DNA from: CAWFZT01 sp963820415
GTDB lineage: Bacteria; Chloroflexota; Anaerolineae; Anaerolineales; Anaerolineaceae
Direction of reading: 5' to 3'
NCBI GenBank assembly: GCA_963820415.1
Contig: CAWFZT010000004.1
Location: 744,001-808,000, forward strand
DNA length: 64,000 nt
The position numbers were made by a program, and so were the translations under genes. The notes under the pieces were generated by a model. It was not told the DNA's origin and made no database searches. It saw only the letters and a list, made by a program, of their open reading frames with translations. Shown piece by piece: positions 55,928-64,000 of this stretch; the first letter of the stretch is position 1; every line of letters begins with the position of its first letter.

Positions 55928-56749
55928 ATGGCTGATTGGTTCGCTGGGGATATTCATGCGAATGGAATAAATATACATTACACCCGGACTGGTGGGTCTA
56001 AACCACCACTTGTGCTCTGTCACGGCGCCACCGATAATGGCCTGTGTTGGACGCCTGTCGCTCTCGCTCTTGAGGATAATTATGACGTGATCATGCCGGA
56101 TTCCCGCTGGCACGGCCTCTCCGATGGACCGGTGGATGGGAATACACCCGACAGCCAGGTTGAAGACCTGGTCGGGTTCGTAAATGTGTTGAACCTTAAA
56201 AAACCAGTTCTTATAGGCCATTCGATGGGCGCCAGCACCGTCTTTCAAGCCGCTTCTCGTTATCCAGATTTGGCGCGGGCGATCATTTTGGAGGATCCGC
56301 CCTTCCGTGAACCGGTCCAAAAAGAGAATACCGGCCAGGCTCAACCTTTTATCGGGCGAATGCGCCAATCTATCTTGGAATATAGAACGATGTCACGTGA
56401 AGCTCTGATAGAAATGATCCACAAACAAGCGCCTTCCTGGTCTGAGGAAGAGCTGGGCCCCTGGGTTGATTCCAAGCTTCAGGTCAGTCTCAATTTTGTG
56501 GAAATGATGGGGAACCGTCCAATGCCTGCTTTTCCCTGGGAAGGCTTGCCCAAAATCACCTTTCCAGTCCTGTTGATTACCGCTGATCCGGATAAAGGAG
56601 CTATTATTACCCCAGAGATTGCCCAAAAAGCTGCCCGAATGTTGCTTTTATTAACTTTTATCAGAATCCCCGGCGCAGGTCATAATATTCGTCGCGAGGC
56701 ATTTGGTCCTTATATGATTGCAGTCAAAGAATTCCTTACCAGAGTGTGA
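55928..56749 (+). CDS. Alpha/beta hydrolase
   Basis: 273 residues, ATG 55928 with GGAGGGATC just upstream. Nucleophile Ser99 in LIGHSMGAS, acid Asp in ITADPDKG, base His in GAGHNIRREAF. The usual D-x-R-G-H-G-x-S turn before the nucleophile reads DSRWHGLSDG. Cytoplasmic; esterase, lipase or C-C hydrolase activity is possible and not decidable here. Ends at a strong terminator. Confidence 0.88.
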   Translation: MADWFAGDIHANGINIHYTRTGGSKPPLVLCHGATDNGLCWTPVALALEDNYDVIMPDSRWHGLSDGPVDGNTPDSQVEDLVGFVNVLNLKKPVLIGHSMGASTVFQAASRYPDLARAIILEDPPFREPVQKENTGQAQPFIGRMRQSILEYRTMSREALIEMIHKQAPSWSEEELGPWVDSKLQVSLNFVEMMGNRPMPAFPWEGLPKITFPVLLITADPDKGAIITPEIAQKAARMLLLLTFIRIPGAGHNIRREAFGPYMIAVKEFLTRV

Positions 56750-56758
56750 ATGGATATC

Positions 56759-56790
56759 AGAAAGGACCTCCCGAAAAGAAGGTCCTTTCT
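56759..56790. terminator. Bidirectional terminator
   Basis: Perfect 11-bp stem AGAAAGGACCT (56759-56769) / AGGTCCTTTCT (56780-56790), loop of 10 bases, followed by TTTA. Placed between the convergent alpha/beta hydrolase and S41 protease genes. Confidence 0.85.
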
Positions 56791-56831
56791 TTACCCAAAC
56801 GGAAGGAGAAGAAAACGGCATTAGTGAATGG

Positions 56832-58094
56832 TCATAAGCCTTTTCCTGCGCTCAAGAGCTGTAATGCTTTCAGCAATTGAGCATCCCCTGAGGATTGAAC
56901 CTGAGCAGGGGTCAGGCTGCTTTCGGCAGGAGGATATAAAGGATAGGTCCCGGCCGGCAGTGAAATGGATTGATCCGGGGAAATGCCCTGGTGCCAGATC
57001 GTCCGGCCCTTAGGGGTCAGCCATTCCTGGGTCGCCAGCAGCACGGCCGATTGGTCAGGCAGTGAGAATTCTTCCAACACCGTGCCCGTACCGAAGGTCG
57101 TTGCACCTACCAGTGAGGCACGTTTGGCATCCTGGATGGCGCCTGAAACTATTTCGGCTGCACTGGCCGTACCCTGGTTGATCAGGACGACCATGGGGAT
57201 ATTGGCGTCCAATCCTCCGGCATGGACCGGTTCCTGGTGGATTGTGCCATTGACGTCTTTTTCTTCAAGGACGCTCCCACCGGTAAGGAATTGGCTGGTG
57301 ACGCCAATCGATTCACTTAATAGGCCACCCGGGTCGTCGCGCAGGTCAAGAATCAGCCCGGTGGCGCCCTGCGCCTGGATTTTCGTCAAGATGGTCTTCA
57401 ATTGCTGGGTAACTCCATTGGAAAAACCAGATATATGAATGTGGGCAATGGTAGTACCCGGGACCATGCTCCAAGTTACGTTTTCTACGGTGATTTTGGC
57501 GCGAGTGATAGTTAGATCGCGGATCACCTTGGTATCAGGGTTTTGAAGCGTGATGGTTACCTGGGTGCCGGCAGGTCCCAGAATGCGCTGAACGACGGCT
57601 TCCAGACTCTGCCCGGTCATATCCACACCATCCACTTTCAAGATGATGTCACCAGGCGCCACGCCAGCCTTCTGCGCCGGAGATCCATCGATCGGCGCTA
57701 CGATTACCACGTGGTTGTTTTGCAACTGGACTTCAGCCCCGATACCCTCAAAGGAGCCATTTGTGAACTGTTGTTCACTTTTTACCATATCCGGGCTGAG
57801 GAAGCGGCTATGACCGGTGTCGCCTAACGAATCTACCATACCACTGATGGCGGCGTAGGTTAGGACGTTATCTTTGACAGCCGATTGGTCCACATAGTTC
57901 TTATGGATAAGTGTCCAGGCGTCGACCATCAATTGAAAATCGGTGGAGGAACCCGCGGGTACTGTGATCGTCTCGGGTTTCACCGGAGGCTGCACCAGCC
58001 GATCCACCACCACCCCGCCGGCGAAGCCACTGCCGGTCATGAGGATAATTATTGCGATCATTACAAGGATTTGTTTTCGAGTTGAATTGATCAT
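56832..58094 (-). CDS. S41 family C-terminal processing protease-like protein lacking the catalytic lysine
   Basis: 420 residues. N-terminal anchor (VMIAIIILMTGSGFAGGVVV), then a PDZ domain (~115-195; FEGIGAEVQL, AGVAPGDIILKVDGVDMTGQ) and the S41 protease domain (LILDLRDDPGGLLSESI). The nucleophile Ser311 is in NQGTASAAEI. The partner Lys is expected 25 residues later, in the family motif TTFGKG; here residue 336 is Thr (TTFGTG). The protein may use another residue or be a binding protein. Same strand as HtrA and FtsH downstream of the window's envelope-stress block. Confidence 0.87.
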   Translation of the reverse strand: MINSTRKQILVMIAIIILMTGSGFAGGVVVDRLVQPPVKPETITVPAGSSTDFQLMVDAWTLIHKNYVDQSAVKDNVLTYAAISGMVDSLGDTGHSRFLSPDMVKSEQQFTNGSFEGIGAEVQLQNNHVVIVAPIDGSPAQKAGVAPGDIILKVDGVDMTGQSLEAVVQRILGPAGTQVTITLQNPDTKVIRDLTITRAKITVENVTWSMVPGTTIAHIHISGFSNGVTQQLKTILTKIQAQGATGLILDLRDDPGGLLSESIGVTSQFLTGGSVLEEKDVNGTIHQEPVHAGGLDANIPMVVLINQGTASAAEIVSGAIQDAKRASLVGATTFGTGTVLEEFSLPDQSAVLLATQEWLTPKGRTIWHQGISPDQSISLPAGTYPLYPPAESSLTPAQVQSSGDAQLLKALQLLSAGKGL

Positions 58095-58152
58095 ATTTCA
58101 CCGCGTACAAAAAAACTGATAATGAAAATAATTGGCATGATAATCAGAAAAG

Positions 58153-58182
58153 GACGGGGCATAGGCAGCCCTATGCCCCGTC
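58153..58182 (-). terminator. Terminator after the HtrA gene
   Basis: Perfect 13-bp stem (GACGGGGCATAGG at 58153-58165, its complement at 58170-58182) with a four-base loop; read on the minus strand it is followed by CTTTTCT. Separates the HtrA gene from the S41 gene. Confidence 0.85.
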
Positions 58183-58199
58183 AAGGAGAATTGGTTGAT

Positions 58200-59828
58200 T
58201 TATGGTTGGCCTAACTGCACTAATACACGGCCTAGTTGGCCGTTGCGCAGTACCGTCAGCATTACCTGTTGCCCGGGTTGAGCCTGGGCCAGGTAAGCCT
58301 TTAGGACATTCGTGCTGGTCAGGTTCGTTCCGTCGATGCGCACTAGCACATCTCCACCGATCATGATTTTATTTCCATTATCCGTGAAAGATTGTGAGCT
58401 ACCTTGTATCCCCGCCTGATCGGCGGGACCTCCTGGCACAACCTGTTCGACCAGCAGGCCACGCTGGCCGCTGGACAGGTTCATAGCATTGTTGATAGTA
58501 GTATCGAGGAGCACGACTGAGACGCCCAGATACCCACCGGCGGTGTTGCCACTTGGTGGAGTTTGTTGCTGCTGTGACGCAGCCGGTCGTGCGACCAAGG
58601 TCACATCCAAGGAAATGGACTTCCCGTTGCGTAATACGCTCAAGGTGACCTTGTCACCTACCTTGGTATTGTCATTCAAGAAAGCGATCAGATCATCCAT
58701 ACCCTTGATCGCCGTTCCATTGATGGCGGTGATCACATCGCCGCCGACCGTGGTATTCAAGCCGTTGATGGTCACAGACTTGGTACTGGGTTGTAAACCT
58801 GCATTCGCCGCCGGACCGCCGGAACTCACTTCCCCAACCAGGGCGCCCTGTGTATCGGGGCTGAGCCCCATAGCGTTGGCAAGGTCGGGCGTGAGATCGG
58901 TACCACTGATACCGATGTAGGGGTGGTCAAAATGACCATTGCTGATCAAAGTAGGGATCACCTGCTTGACGATGGCGGCTGGGATGACGAAACCAATCCC
59001 GGAGTTCGAACCGGAACCCGATTCGATGGCTGAGGTAATGCCAATTACTTCGGCTTGATCGTTGAGCAGCACACCACCCGAGTTGCCTGGGTTAATCGCG
59101 GCATCGGTCTGGATGATATCCGGGATGGAGTAGGTCGGTCCGGTCGCATTGCCGCTCAGATCCGACGGCAGGGTGCGGCTGACTCCGCTCACAATCCCGT
59201 TGGTCATCGTGTTCTGCAGGCCAAACGGGTTACCAATGGCAATAGCCATCTGGCCTACTTTTACCTGGGTTGAATCTCCCAAGGTAACCGGGTTCAGCGT
59301 CAGCCCGGAGGGATTTACCTGGATTACTGCCAGGTCGCTGTAGGGATCGGTCCCGATGATTTTGGCGGTAACCGTCTTGCCACTCATAAAGGTGACTTCG
59401 ACAGATGTGGCGCCATCTACCACATGATTATTGGTGACTATGTGTCCCTGGGTGTCCCAAACGAAACCAGAGCCAAGCGCCTGTTGCGGTACGTTTGACT
59501 GCGGACTGCCAAACCCACCACCCTGAGAACTGGCTGGTGTGTTGCCATCCACGACCTGGATACTCACCACTGAGGGGCTGACCTGGGAATAGATGGATTC
59601 CAAAGTCGTTTCAAATGTGGATAGTAATCCGTTCTGCTGCAGTGGGGCTGTCACAGGGGCGGCTGCCTGAGGAATATTCTCGGTGGGGGTTGCGGCCGCA
59701 GGAATTTGTGGAACAGTCACTGGCGCATTATTAAAGATATTGGCGGCCTGTGCGATACTGCTGCAAGCTGAAAGCGCCAGCATAGCGACAATTAACACTA
59801 CAGTCGAAATTATCGATGTTTTTTTCAT
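58200..59828 (-). CDS. HtrA/DegP-family serine protease lipoprotein with two PDZ domains
   Basis: 542 residues from ATG 59828 (AAAGGAGATACAG upstream). Lipoprotein signal with lipobox LSAC (Cys22), an Ala/Pro/Thr-rich linker, and a trypsin-like domain with triad His135 (TNNHVVDG), Asp165 (DPYSDLAVI) and Ser250 (INPGNSGGVL). Two PDZ domains follow (YIGISGTDLTPDLA on; YLGVSVVLLDTTI on). Works outside the membrane in protein quality control. Ends at a terminator. Sits 60 bases after FtsH, so envelope proteolysis genes may be co-expressed. Confidence 0.93.
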   Translation of the reverse strand: MKKTSIISTVVLIVAMLALSACSSIAQAANIFNNAPVTVPQIPAAATPTENIPQAAAPVTAPLQQNGLLSTFETTLESIYSQVSPSVVSIQVVDGNTPASSQGGGFGSPQSNVPQQALGSGFVWDTQGHIVTNNHVVDGATSVEVTFMSGKTVTAKIIGTDPYSDLAVIQVNPSGLTLNPVTLGDSTQVKVGQMAIAIGNPFGLQNTMTNGIVSGVSRTLPSDLSGNATGPTYSIPDIIQTDAAINPGNSGGVLLNDQAEVIGITSAIESGSGSNSGIGFVIPAAIVKQVIPTLISNGHFDHPYIGISGTDLTPDLANAMGLSPDTQGALVGEVSSGGPAANAGLQPSTKSVTINGLNTTVGGDVITAINGTAIKGMDDLIAFLNDNTKVGDKVTLSVLRNGKSISLDVTLVARPAASQQQQTPPSGNTAGGYLGVSVVLLDTTINNAMNLSSGQRGLLVEQVVPGGPADQAGIQGSSQSFTDNGNKIMIGGDVLVRIDGTNLTSTNVLKAYLAQAQPGQQVMLTVLRNGQLGRVLVQLGQP

Positions 59829-59887
59829 TTCTGTATCTCCTTTACTAAACAATTTACTTACTGGTAATGATAAGGAATTTTTGTTTC

Positions 59888-61837
59888 TCATTTCTTGGCC
59901 TCCACGGGTTGCGGGGTTTCAATTGAAATCATGTGTTGATTACCTAATATTTTCATTAATCCTTCTTCGTTGATTGTTTCCTCCTGTAATAATGCCTGAA
60001 CTAGCTGATCGAGCTGAGGACGATTGTTGATCAACAGTTGTTTGACGTCCTGGTGAATCTCTTCGAGTAATTGTTTTACATTCTGATCGACCAGAGCGGC
60101 AGTCTCATCACTGATATTGCGCGGTTGCGTGAGCTCGTAACCAAGGAACGGAGCGTTTTCGTCACCTTCAATCGACATTAATCCTAAATTGCCCATTCCC
60201 CAGCGCGTGATCATGTGCCGCGCTAGCTTGGTCGCTTCGAGCAGGTCATTTTCTGCGCCTGTGGTGATGTCATCCATGGCGATCTCCTCAGATGATCGTC
60301 CACCTAACATGACCGCTAAACGGGCGATCAGATACTCCTTGGAATAGTTGTAGCGATCTTCACCAGGAAGCTGTTCTGTCACGCCCAGGGCCCGGCCGCG
60401 GGGAATAATGGTGACTTTATGGACAGGATCGGCGGCTGGGGTATACCAGGCCACCAGGGCGTGCCCGGCTTCGTGATAGGCCACGGTATGGCGGTCACGG
60501 TCGTTTAGTAAAATCGCCCGGGCTGCCCCAAGTAAAACCCGGTCCAAGGCTTCTTCAAAATCTTCCATGGTGATGACCTTATGATTTTCACGTGCGGCAT
60601 TCAACGCGGCTTCATTGCACAGGTTGGCAAGATCGGCCCCACTGAACCCGGTAGTGGTGCGGGCTAACAGGCCCAAGTTAACATCCCCGCTAAGGTGAAG
60701 GGATTTGGTATGGATACCTAGGATACCTTCCCGACCCTTGATATCCGGCAAACCAACCGTAATCGAGCGATCGAACCGGCCAGGGCGCAGAAGCGCTGGA
60801 TCGAGAACATCCGGCCGGTTGGTGGCGGCCAGGACGATCAACTCGTGATGCATGTCAAATCCATCCATTTCCACCAGCAACTGGTTCAGGGTTTGTTCCC
60901 GTTCGTCATTTACTGTGCCCAACCCGGCTCCACGGCGGCGGCCGACAGCATCCATTTCGTCAATGAAGACAATCGCAGGAGCTACCTTCATAGCCTGTTC
61001 GAAAAGATCACGTACCCGGCTGGCGCCTACACCGACAAACATTTCCACGAATTCTGAAGCGCTGATACTGAAGAACGGGACCCCCGCTTCTCCGGAAACG
61101 GCTCTGGCAAGCAAGGTCTTGCCGGTTCCTGGAGGTCCAATCAGCAGCACACCGTGAGGAATGCGAGCGCCCAGGTCGTGGTATTTTTTCGGGTTGCGCA
61201 AAAAATCGACAATTTCGGTCAGTTCTTGTTTGGCTTCATCTGCACCGGCTACATCTGCGAACGTCACTGTAGGATGATCGCCTGCATATTGGCGGGGTTT
61301 ACTACGCCCGAAGCTGAATACGCCCGCCTGGCTGCGCGAAGCACTTCTCCCCAACCAGATCATAGCGCCCAAAAGGAGTAATAAGGGCAGTCCATTTGAG
61401 ATCAACAACGCTATCCATGGGCTGGAAGATGCTACATTCACCTGCACCTTATTCGCTTCGAGCAGGGGCATGAAGGTGGGATCACCTACCGTATCTGGGA
61501 AGTTGGTGGCAAAATCACTATACTGTGCAGAGGCAGAAGCATCTATTGTGCCAGAGGGTAATGTTGTTCCTTGGGGAATGGCCGTTGATGAACCTGCTGG
61601 CGGCCAGGTCACCGGCTTAACGAAAGTCCCGGAGATCTTTGCCCCCGAGATGGTCACATTGGCTACATTACCAGAGCGAACCTGGTCGAGAAAGGTGGTA
61701 TAAGGCAGAGTCACTGCGGGTTGGCTTTTAGGTAAAAATGCAATCAAATTCCAGATAAATAAGCCGCCCAATACGACCCACCAGATCCACGTATAATTTG
61801 GTTTTTTGGGAGCATCAGACTGAGTATCGTTGTCCAT
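59888..61837 (-). CDS. ftsH: ATP-dependent zinc metalloprotease FtsH
   Basis: 649 residues. Two membrane helices (about 17-35 and 141-163) around an extracellular region, Walker A GPPGTGKT (234-241), Walker B FIDEMD (291-296), second region of homology ending RPGRFDR (351-357), and zinc site HEAGH (455-459). Length and order are normal for FtsH, a membrane-bound hexamer that unfolds and degrades membrane and regulatory proteins. The extracytoplasmic loop is larger than usual, with a Ser/Thr/Pro-rich insert (residues ~78-105). Confidence 0.96.
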   Translation of the reverse strand: MDNDTQSDAPKKPNYTWIWWVVLGGLFIWNLIAFLPKSQPAVTLPYTTFLDQVRSGNVANVTISGAKISGTFVKPVTWPPAGSSTAIPQGTTLPSGTIDASASAQYSDFATNFPDTVGDPTFMPLLEANKVQVNVASSSPWIALLISNGLPLLLLLGAMIWLGRSASRSQAGVFSFGRSKPRQYAGDHPTVTFADVAGADEAKQELTEIVDFLRNPKKYHDLGARIPHGVLLIGPPGTGKTLLARAVSGEAGVPFFSISASEFVEMFVGVGASRVRDLFEQAMKVAPAIVFIDEMDAVGRRRGAGLGTVNDEREQTLNQLLVEMDGFDMHHELIVLAATNRPDVLDPALLRPGRFDRSITVGLPDIKGREGILGIHTKSLHLSGDVNLGLLARTTTGFSGADLANLCNEAALNAARENHKVITMEDFEEALDRVLLGAARAILLNDRDRHTVAYHEAGHALVAWYTPAADPVHKVTIIPRGRALGVTEQLPGEDRYNYSKEYLIARLAVMLGGRSSEEIAMDDITTGAENDLLEATKLARHMITRWGMGNLGLMSIEGDENAPFLGYELTQPRNISDETAALVDQNVKQLLEEIHQDVKQLLINNRPQLDQLVQALLQEETINEEGLMKILGNQHMISIETPQPVEAKK

Positions 61838-61993
61838 AATTTACCTGTCTATCAATAAAGTTCCAAGGTTAGCTGCAATTAGAAGAATTACAGCTATACC
61901 TTAGCTCAAAGGCGTTTATCACGTCTTTACTACTAGTTAATCTTTTCTATATGGGAACCTTAAGCGTTCCTTATGAAAAAAAGGGGGATTGAT

Positions 61994-63406
61994 TTAGTGA
62001 TCGACAGGCAGCGAAATGGTAAACTTGCTGCCGATCCCGGGGGTGCTGTCCAGAGCTAGACTCCCGCCGTGCGCCTGCACCAGGTCCTTGGCAATGCTCA
62101 AGCCCAAGCCCATACCTTGTTTGATGCGCCGGCCCTGGTTTCCCCGGTAATAGGGCTCAAAAACTTTTTCCTGCTCATCGAATGAAATTCCCGGTCCAGT
62201 ATCGCGGACCTGGATCCAGACATCGTGGTCGCTGACTCCGGCGGAAATGGCGATGGTACCGTGCGTACTAGTATATTTGATGGCATTACTGGTCAGGTTT
62301 TCAATCGCCTGTGCCAGGCGGTCAGGATCGGCCTGGATGCTGGGCAAATTTCCGGGAAGGTTTTCTTCCCAATGTAAGCGTTTCTGCTGGGCGGCTTCCT
62401 GCCAGGGGCGAAGTACTTTAGGCAGCCATTCATTTAAATCAAGCGTAACCCGGTTTAATTCAAGTGGACCGGACAATTGTCCATAAAGGTGGGACAGATC
62501 CTCGAGCAAGTGCTGAAGGCGGGCGGCTTCTTCATCCATCCCCTGAATCAGCTCTTCCAGTAAGGCCGGATCGTCTTTGGCGCCGCGTTTCACAGCGGCG
62601 AGACCTGCGCGCAGTGCGCCTAATGGGCGTCCTAATTCATGTACCAGGTTTGACAGAAGCTGCTTACGGGAAACTTCCAGGTTGTTCAGGCGTTCTACCA
62701 GGAAGTTGACCGCATGCAGCAGCACTTTTATTTCTTCCGGCCCCTTTTCTGGCAAACCCTGGCGCGGGTTACCGCCGGCCAGCTCATTCACCGCCTGAGC
62801 GACCTGCATAATCTGTTTGCTGGTGTTCAAGGCCAGAATAGCGCCTAAGGCGATTCCCATCAGCATGCCTGCCACCAGAATGCCCAGGATGAGCGTACGC
62901 AGGCTGGAAAATTCGTCGAAGATCGTCGAAAAATCGTAAGACAACCGGAGGACTCCAATGATTTGTCCGTTTTGATTGGTAACCGGGGCAAAGAAATCGA
63001 TTACCTCGGGATTAAACTGGAAAAAGTGATAGACTGACTGAAGCAGGTTTACCGCCTGGTTATTCGATAAATTGGGAATGGGTATCTTGATCGCATGGCC
63101 AAAGTCTGCCGGGTTGCTGGAAGCCAGCATATTCCCAGAGGGGTCAAGGAGCATCACGTTGGCAGTCAGGCGGGAATGTAACGCGGACAGGAAATATTGG
63201 GCGAGTTGCTGGTCCTGCATAATTTCGGGTTGGGCGCTGATGACGGCTGTAATAATGCGCGCATCCCCGGCAAGCTCCCCGGAAAGGTTGGGCAGTATGA
63301 TCTGGTTTTCAAGGAAATAAACCAGCGCAATTCCGGTGAGCGGGATGATCAGCAGGAAAGGGATAGCATGGCTGAGGATCAGACGGAAACGAAGTGAATT
63401 GAACAT
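61994..63406 (-). CDS. Sensor histidine kinase
   Basis: 470 residues. Membrane helices at ~11-31 and ~172-194 enclose an extracytoplasmic sensor domain (~135 residues), followed by a HAMP-like linker, the HisKA box with His256 (LLSNLVHELGRPLGALRAGL; E-L replaces the more usual E-F/L-R-T variants) and the HATPase domain (ENLTSNAIKYTSTHG, DTGPGISFDEQEKVFEPYYR, GMGLGLSIAKDLV). The gene lies five bases after the regulator with which it forms a two-component system. The stimulus is unknown, but neighbouring FtsH and HtrA suggest envelope stress. Confidence 0.93.
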   Translation of the reverse strand: MFNSLRFRLILSHAIPFLLIIPLTGIALVYFLENQIILPNLSGELAGDARIITAVISAQPEIMQDQQLAQYFLSALHSRLTANVMLLDPSGNMLASSNPADFGHAIKIPIPNLSNNQAVNLLQSVYHFFQFNPEVIDFFAPVTNQNGQIIGVLRLSYDFSTIFDEFSSLRTLILGILVAGMLMGIALGAILALNTSKQIMQVAQAVNELAGGNPRQGLPEKGPEEIKVLLHAVNFLVERLNNLEVSRKQLLSNLVHELGRPLGALRAGLAAVKRGAKDDPALLEELIQGMDEEAARLQHLLEDLSHLYGQLSGPLELNRVTLDLNEWLPKVLRPWQEAAQQKRLHWEENLPGNLPSIQADPDRLAQAIENLTSNAIKYTSTHGTIAISAGVSDHDVWIQVRDTGPGISFDEQEKVFEPYYRGNQGRRIKQGMGLGLSIAKDLVQAHGGSLALDSTPGIGSKFTISLPVDH

Positions 63407-63411
63407 TTTCT

Positions 63412-64000
63412 TTACTGCGGTTCTAGCTTATAGCCGACGCTGCGGACTGTCAAAATCCTTTTTGGCTTGTTGGGATCATCTTCGATTTTCTCTCTAAGCC
63501 AGCGGATATGCACATATACGACCTGGGATTCGCCGATAAATCCAGGACCCCACACCTGTTTCAGCAACTCGTTGATCGAAAAAACACTGCGAGGCCGTCC
63601 GGCAAAGGTGCGCAACAAATCGAATTCGCGCGGGGTTAGATCCACCGGATTCCCGCCAATCATGACCGTGTGTGATTGTGCATCAAGTATCAGGTCTCCT
63701 ACAATAAGGGGAGGTTGGACGGTAGGTTTTTTCGCCGGTTGGTTAGAACGGCGCAAGACCGCTTTGATGTGTGCCAGCAGGACATCCATATCGAATGGTT
63801 TGGTGACGTAATCGTCTGCGCCCAGCTCAAGCCCGACTACTTCATCCAATTCACGCCGGCGAGCGGTCAGGAAGATGACTGGCACGCCCAACTCATTCTT
63901 AAAATGGCGCAGGGCATCCAGCCCGTCCATGCCGGGCAAGCCGATATCCAGTAGAACCAGATCCGGAGGCTCGCGATGGGCCAGCGCCAGGGCGTCTTCG
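63412..64000 (-). CDS. OmpR/PhoB-type response regulator, N-terminus cut by the window edge
   Basis: About 196 residues are present; the first ~30 are outside the window. The receiver domain shows the phospho-acceptor Asp in LVLLDIGLPGMDGL, VIFLTARRRE and VTKPFD (Lys). The C-terminal winged helix is complete: DLTPREFDLLRTFAGRPRSV, ELLKQVWG, YVHIRWLREKIEDDP, RSVGYKL. It binds DNA as a dimer when phosphorylated by the adjacent kinase. Runs off the right end of the window. Confidence 0.93.
   Translation of the reverse strand, partial: EDALALAHREPPDLVLLDIGLPGMDGLDALRHFKNELGVPVIFLTARRRELDEVVGLELGADDYVTKPFDMDVLLAHIKAVLRRSNQPAKKPTVQPPLIVGDLILDAQSHTVMIGGNPVDLTPREFDLLRTFAGRPRSVFSINELLKQVWGPGFIGESQVVYVHIRWLREKIEDDPNKPKRILTVRSVGYKLEPQ

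Noticed and set aside
61838..61993. Promoter or terminator between the histidine kinase and FtsH genes
   Set aside because: Only a 5-bp GGAAC/GTTCC inverted repeat and weak hexamers were found, not enough to support a call.

Overview
The window looks like a chromosomal segment from a Chloroflexota bacterium, most likely Anaerolineae. This rests on the mix of families (DUF4012, DUF2723, LysM proteins with Thr-Pro linkers, a LegB-type dehydratase with DegT aminotransferase, UPF0175/DUF3368 toxin-antitoxin pairs) and on their style; no rRNA or other marker gene is present to prove it. I saw no tRNA or rRNA gene and no CRISPR array. At least 20 genes are interrupted by single-base frameshifts of both signs, or by single stop codons, and most of these read through cleanly when one base is added or removed. 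I treat most as sequencing or assembly errors and annotate the full spans.

Layout. 1-1.3 kb: end of a tyrosine autokinase and a LysM membrane protein. 1.3-3.2 kb: three small type II toxin-antitoxin modules, one with a decayed toxin. 3.4-7.0 kb: a beta-helix acyltransferase and an ABC polysaccharide exporter (Wzm/Wzt), split by a GxxExxY nuclease-like gene embedded in a dispersed repeat. 7.1-23.1 kb: an AT-rich polysaccharide island with nine glycosyltransferases, an O-antigen ligase/polymerase-like protein, a PaaK/CapK-like adenylate-forming enzyme, a WecC-type dehydrogenase and a TPR protein. 23.1-35.2 kb: GC-richer surface-glycan genes, including an initiating sugar-phosphate transferase with permuted domain order, a LegB/nucleotidyltransferase/aminotransferase sugar cassette, a second Wzy_C protein, an NTP_transf_5 protein, a flippase-like membrane protein, a GT2 fused to a second initiating transferase, and a DUF4012 protein.

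35.3-49.5 kb holds the most unusual part. A compact cassette (36.6-43.2 kb) encodes a PqqD-like peptide-binding protein, two different radical SAM/SPASM enzymes, a 92-residue five-cysteine peptide with four C-x-S-G motifs, an HPr-kinase-like protein, a soluble Ser/His signal-peptidase-like protein and an ABC exporter. This reads as a RiPP (modified peptide) pathway resembling the uncharacterised SynChlorMet type. It is bracketed by two related secreted glycosidase-like proteins and by a pair of paralogous six-cysteine secreted proteins of no family I recognise. A DUF2723 mannosyltransferase-like protein and a Ser/Thr-rich membrane-anchored stalk protein lie alongside.

49.6-64 kb is ordinary chromosome: a REC/roadblock-like regulator, flavodoxin, HEAT-repeat protein, metallo-beta-lactamase-fold hydrolase, histidine phosphatase, PfkB sugar kinase, alpha/beta hydrolase, then an envelope protease block (S41 protease, HtrA lipoprotein, FtsH) and a two-component system (histidine kinase, OmpR-type regulator) running off the right edge.
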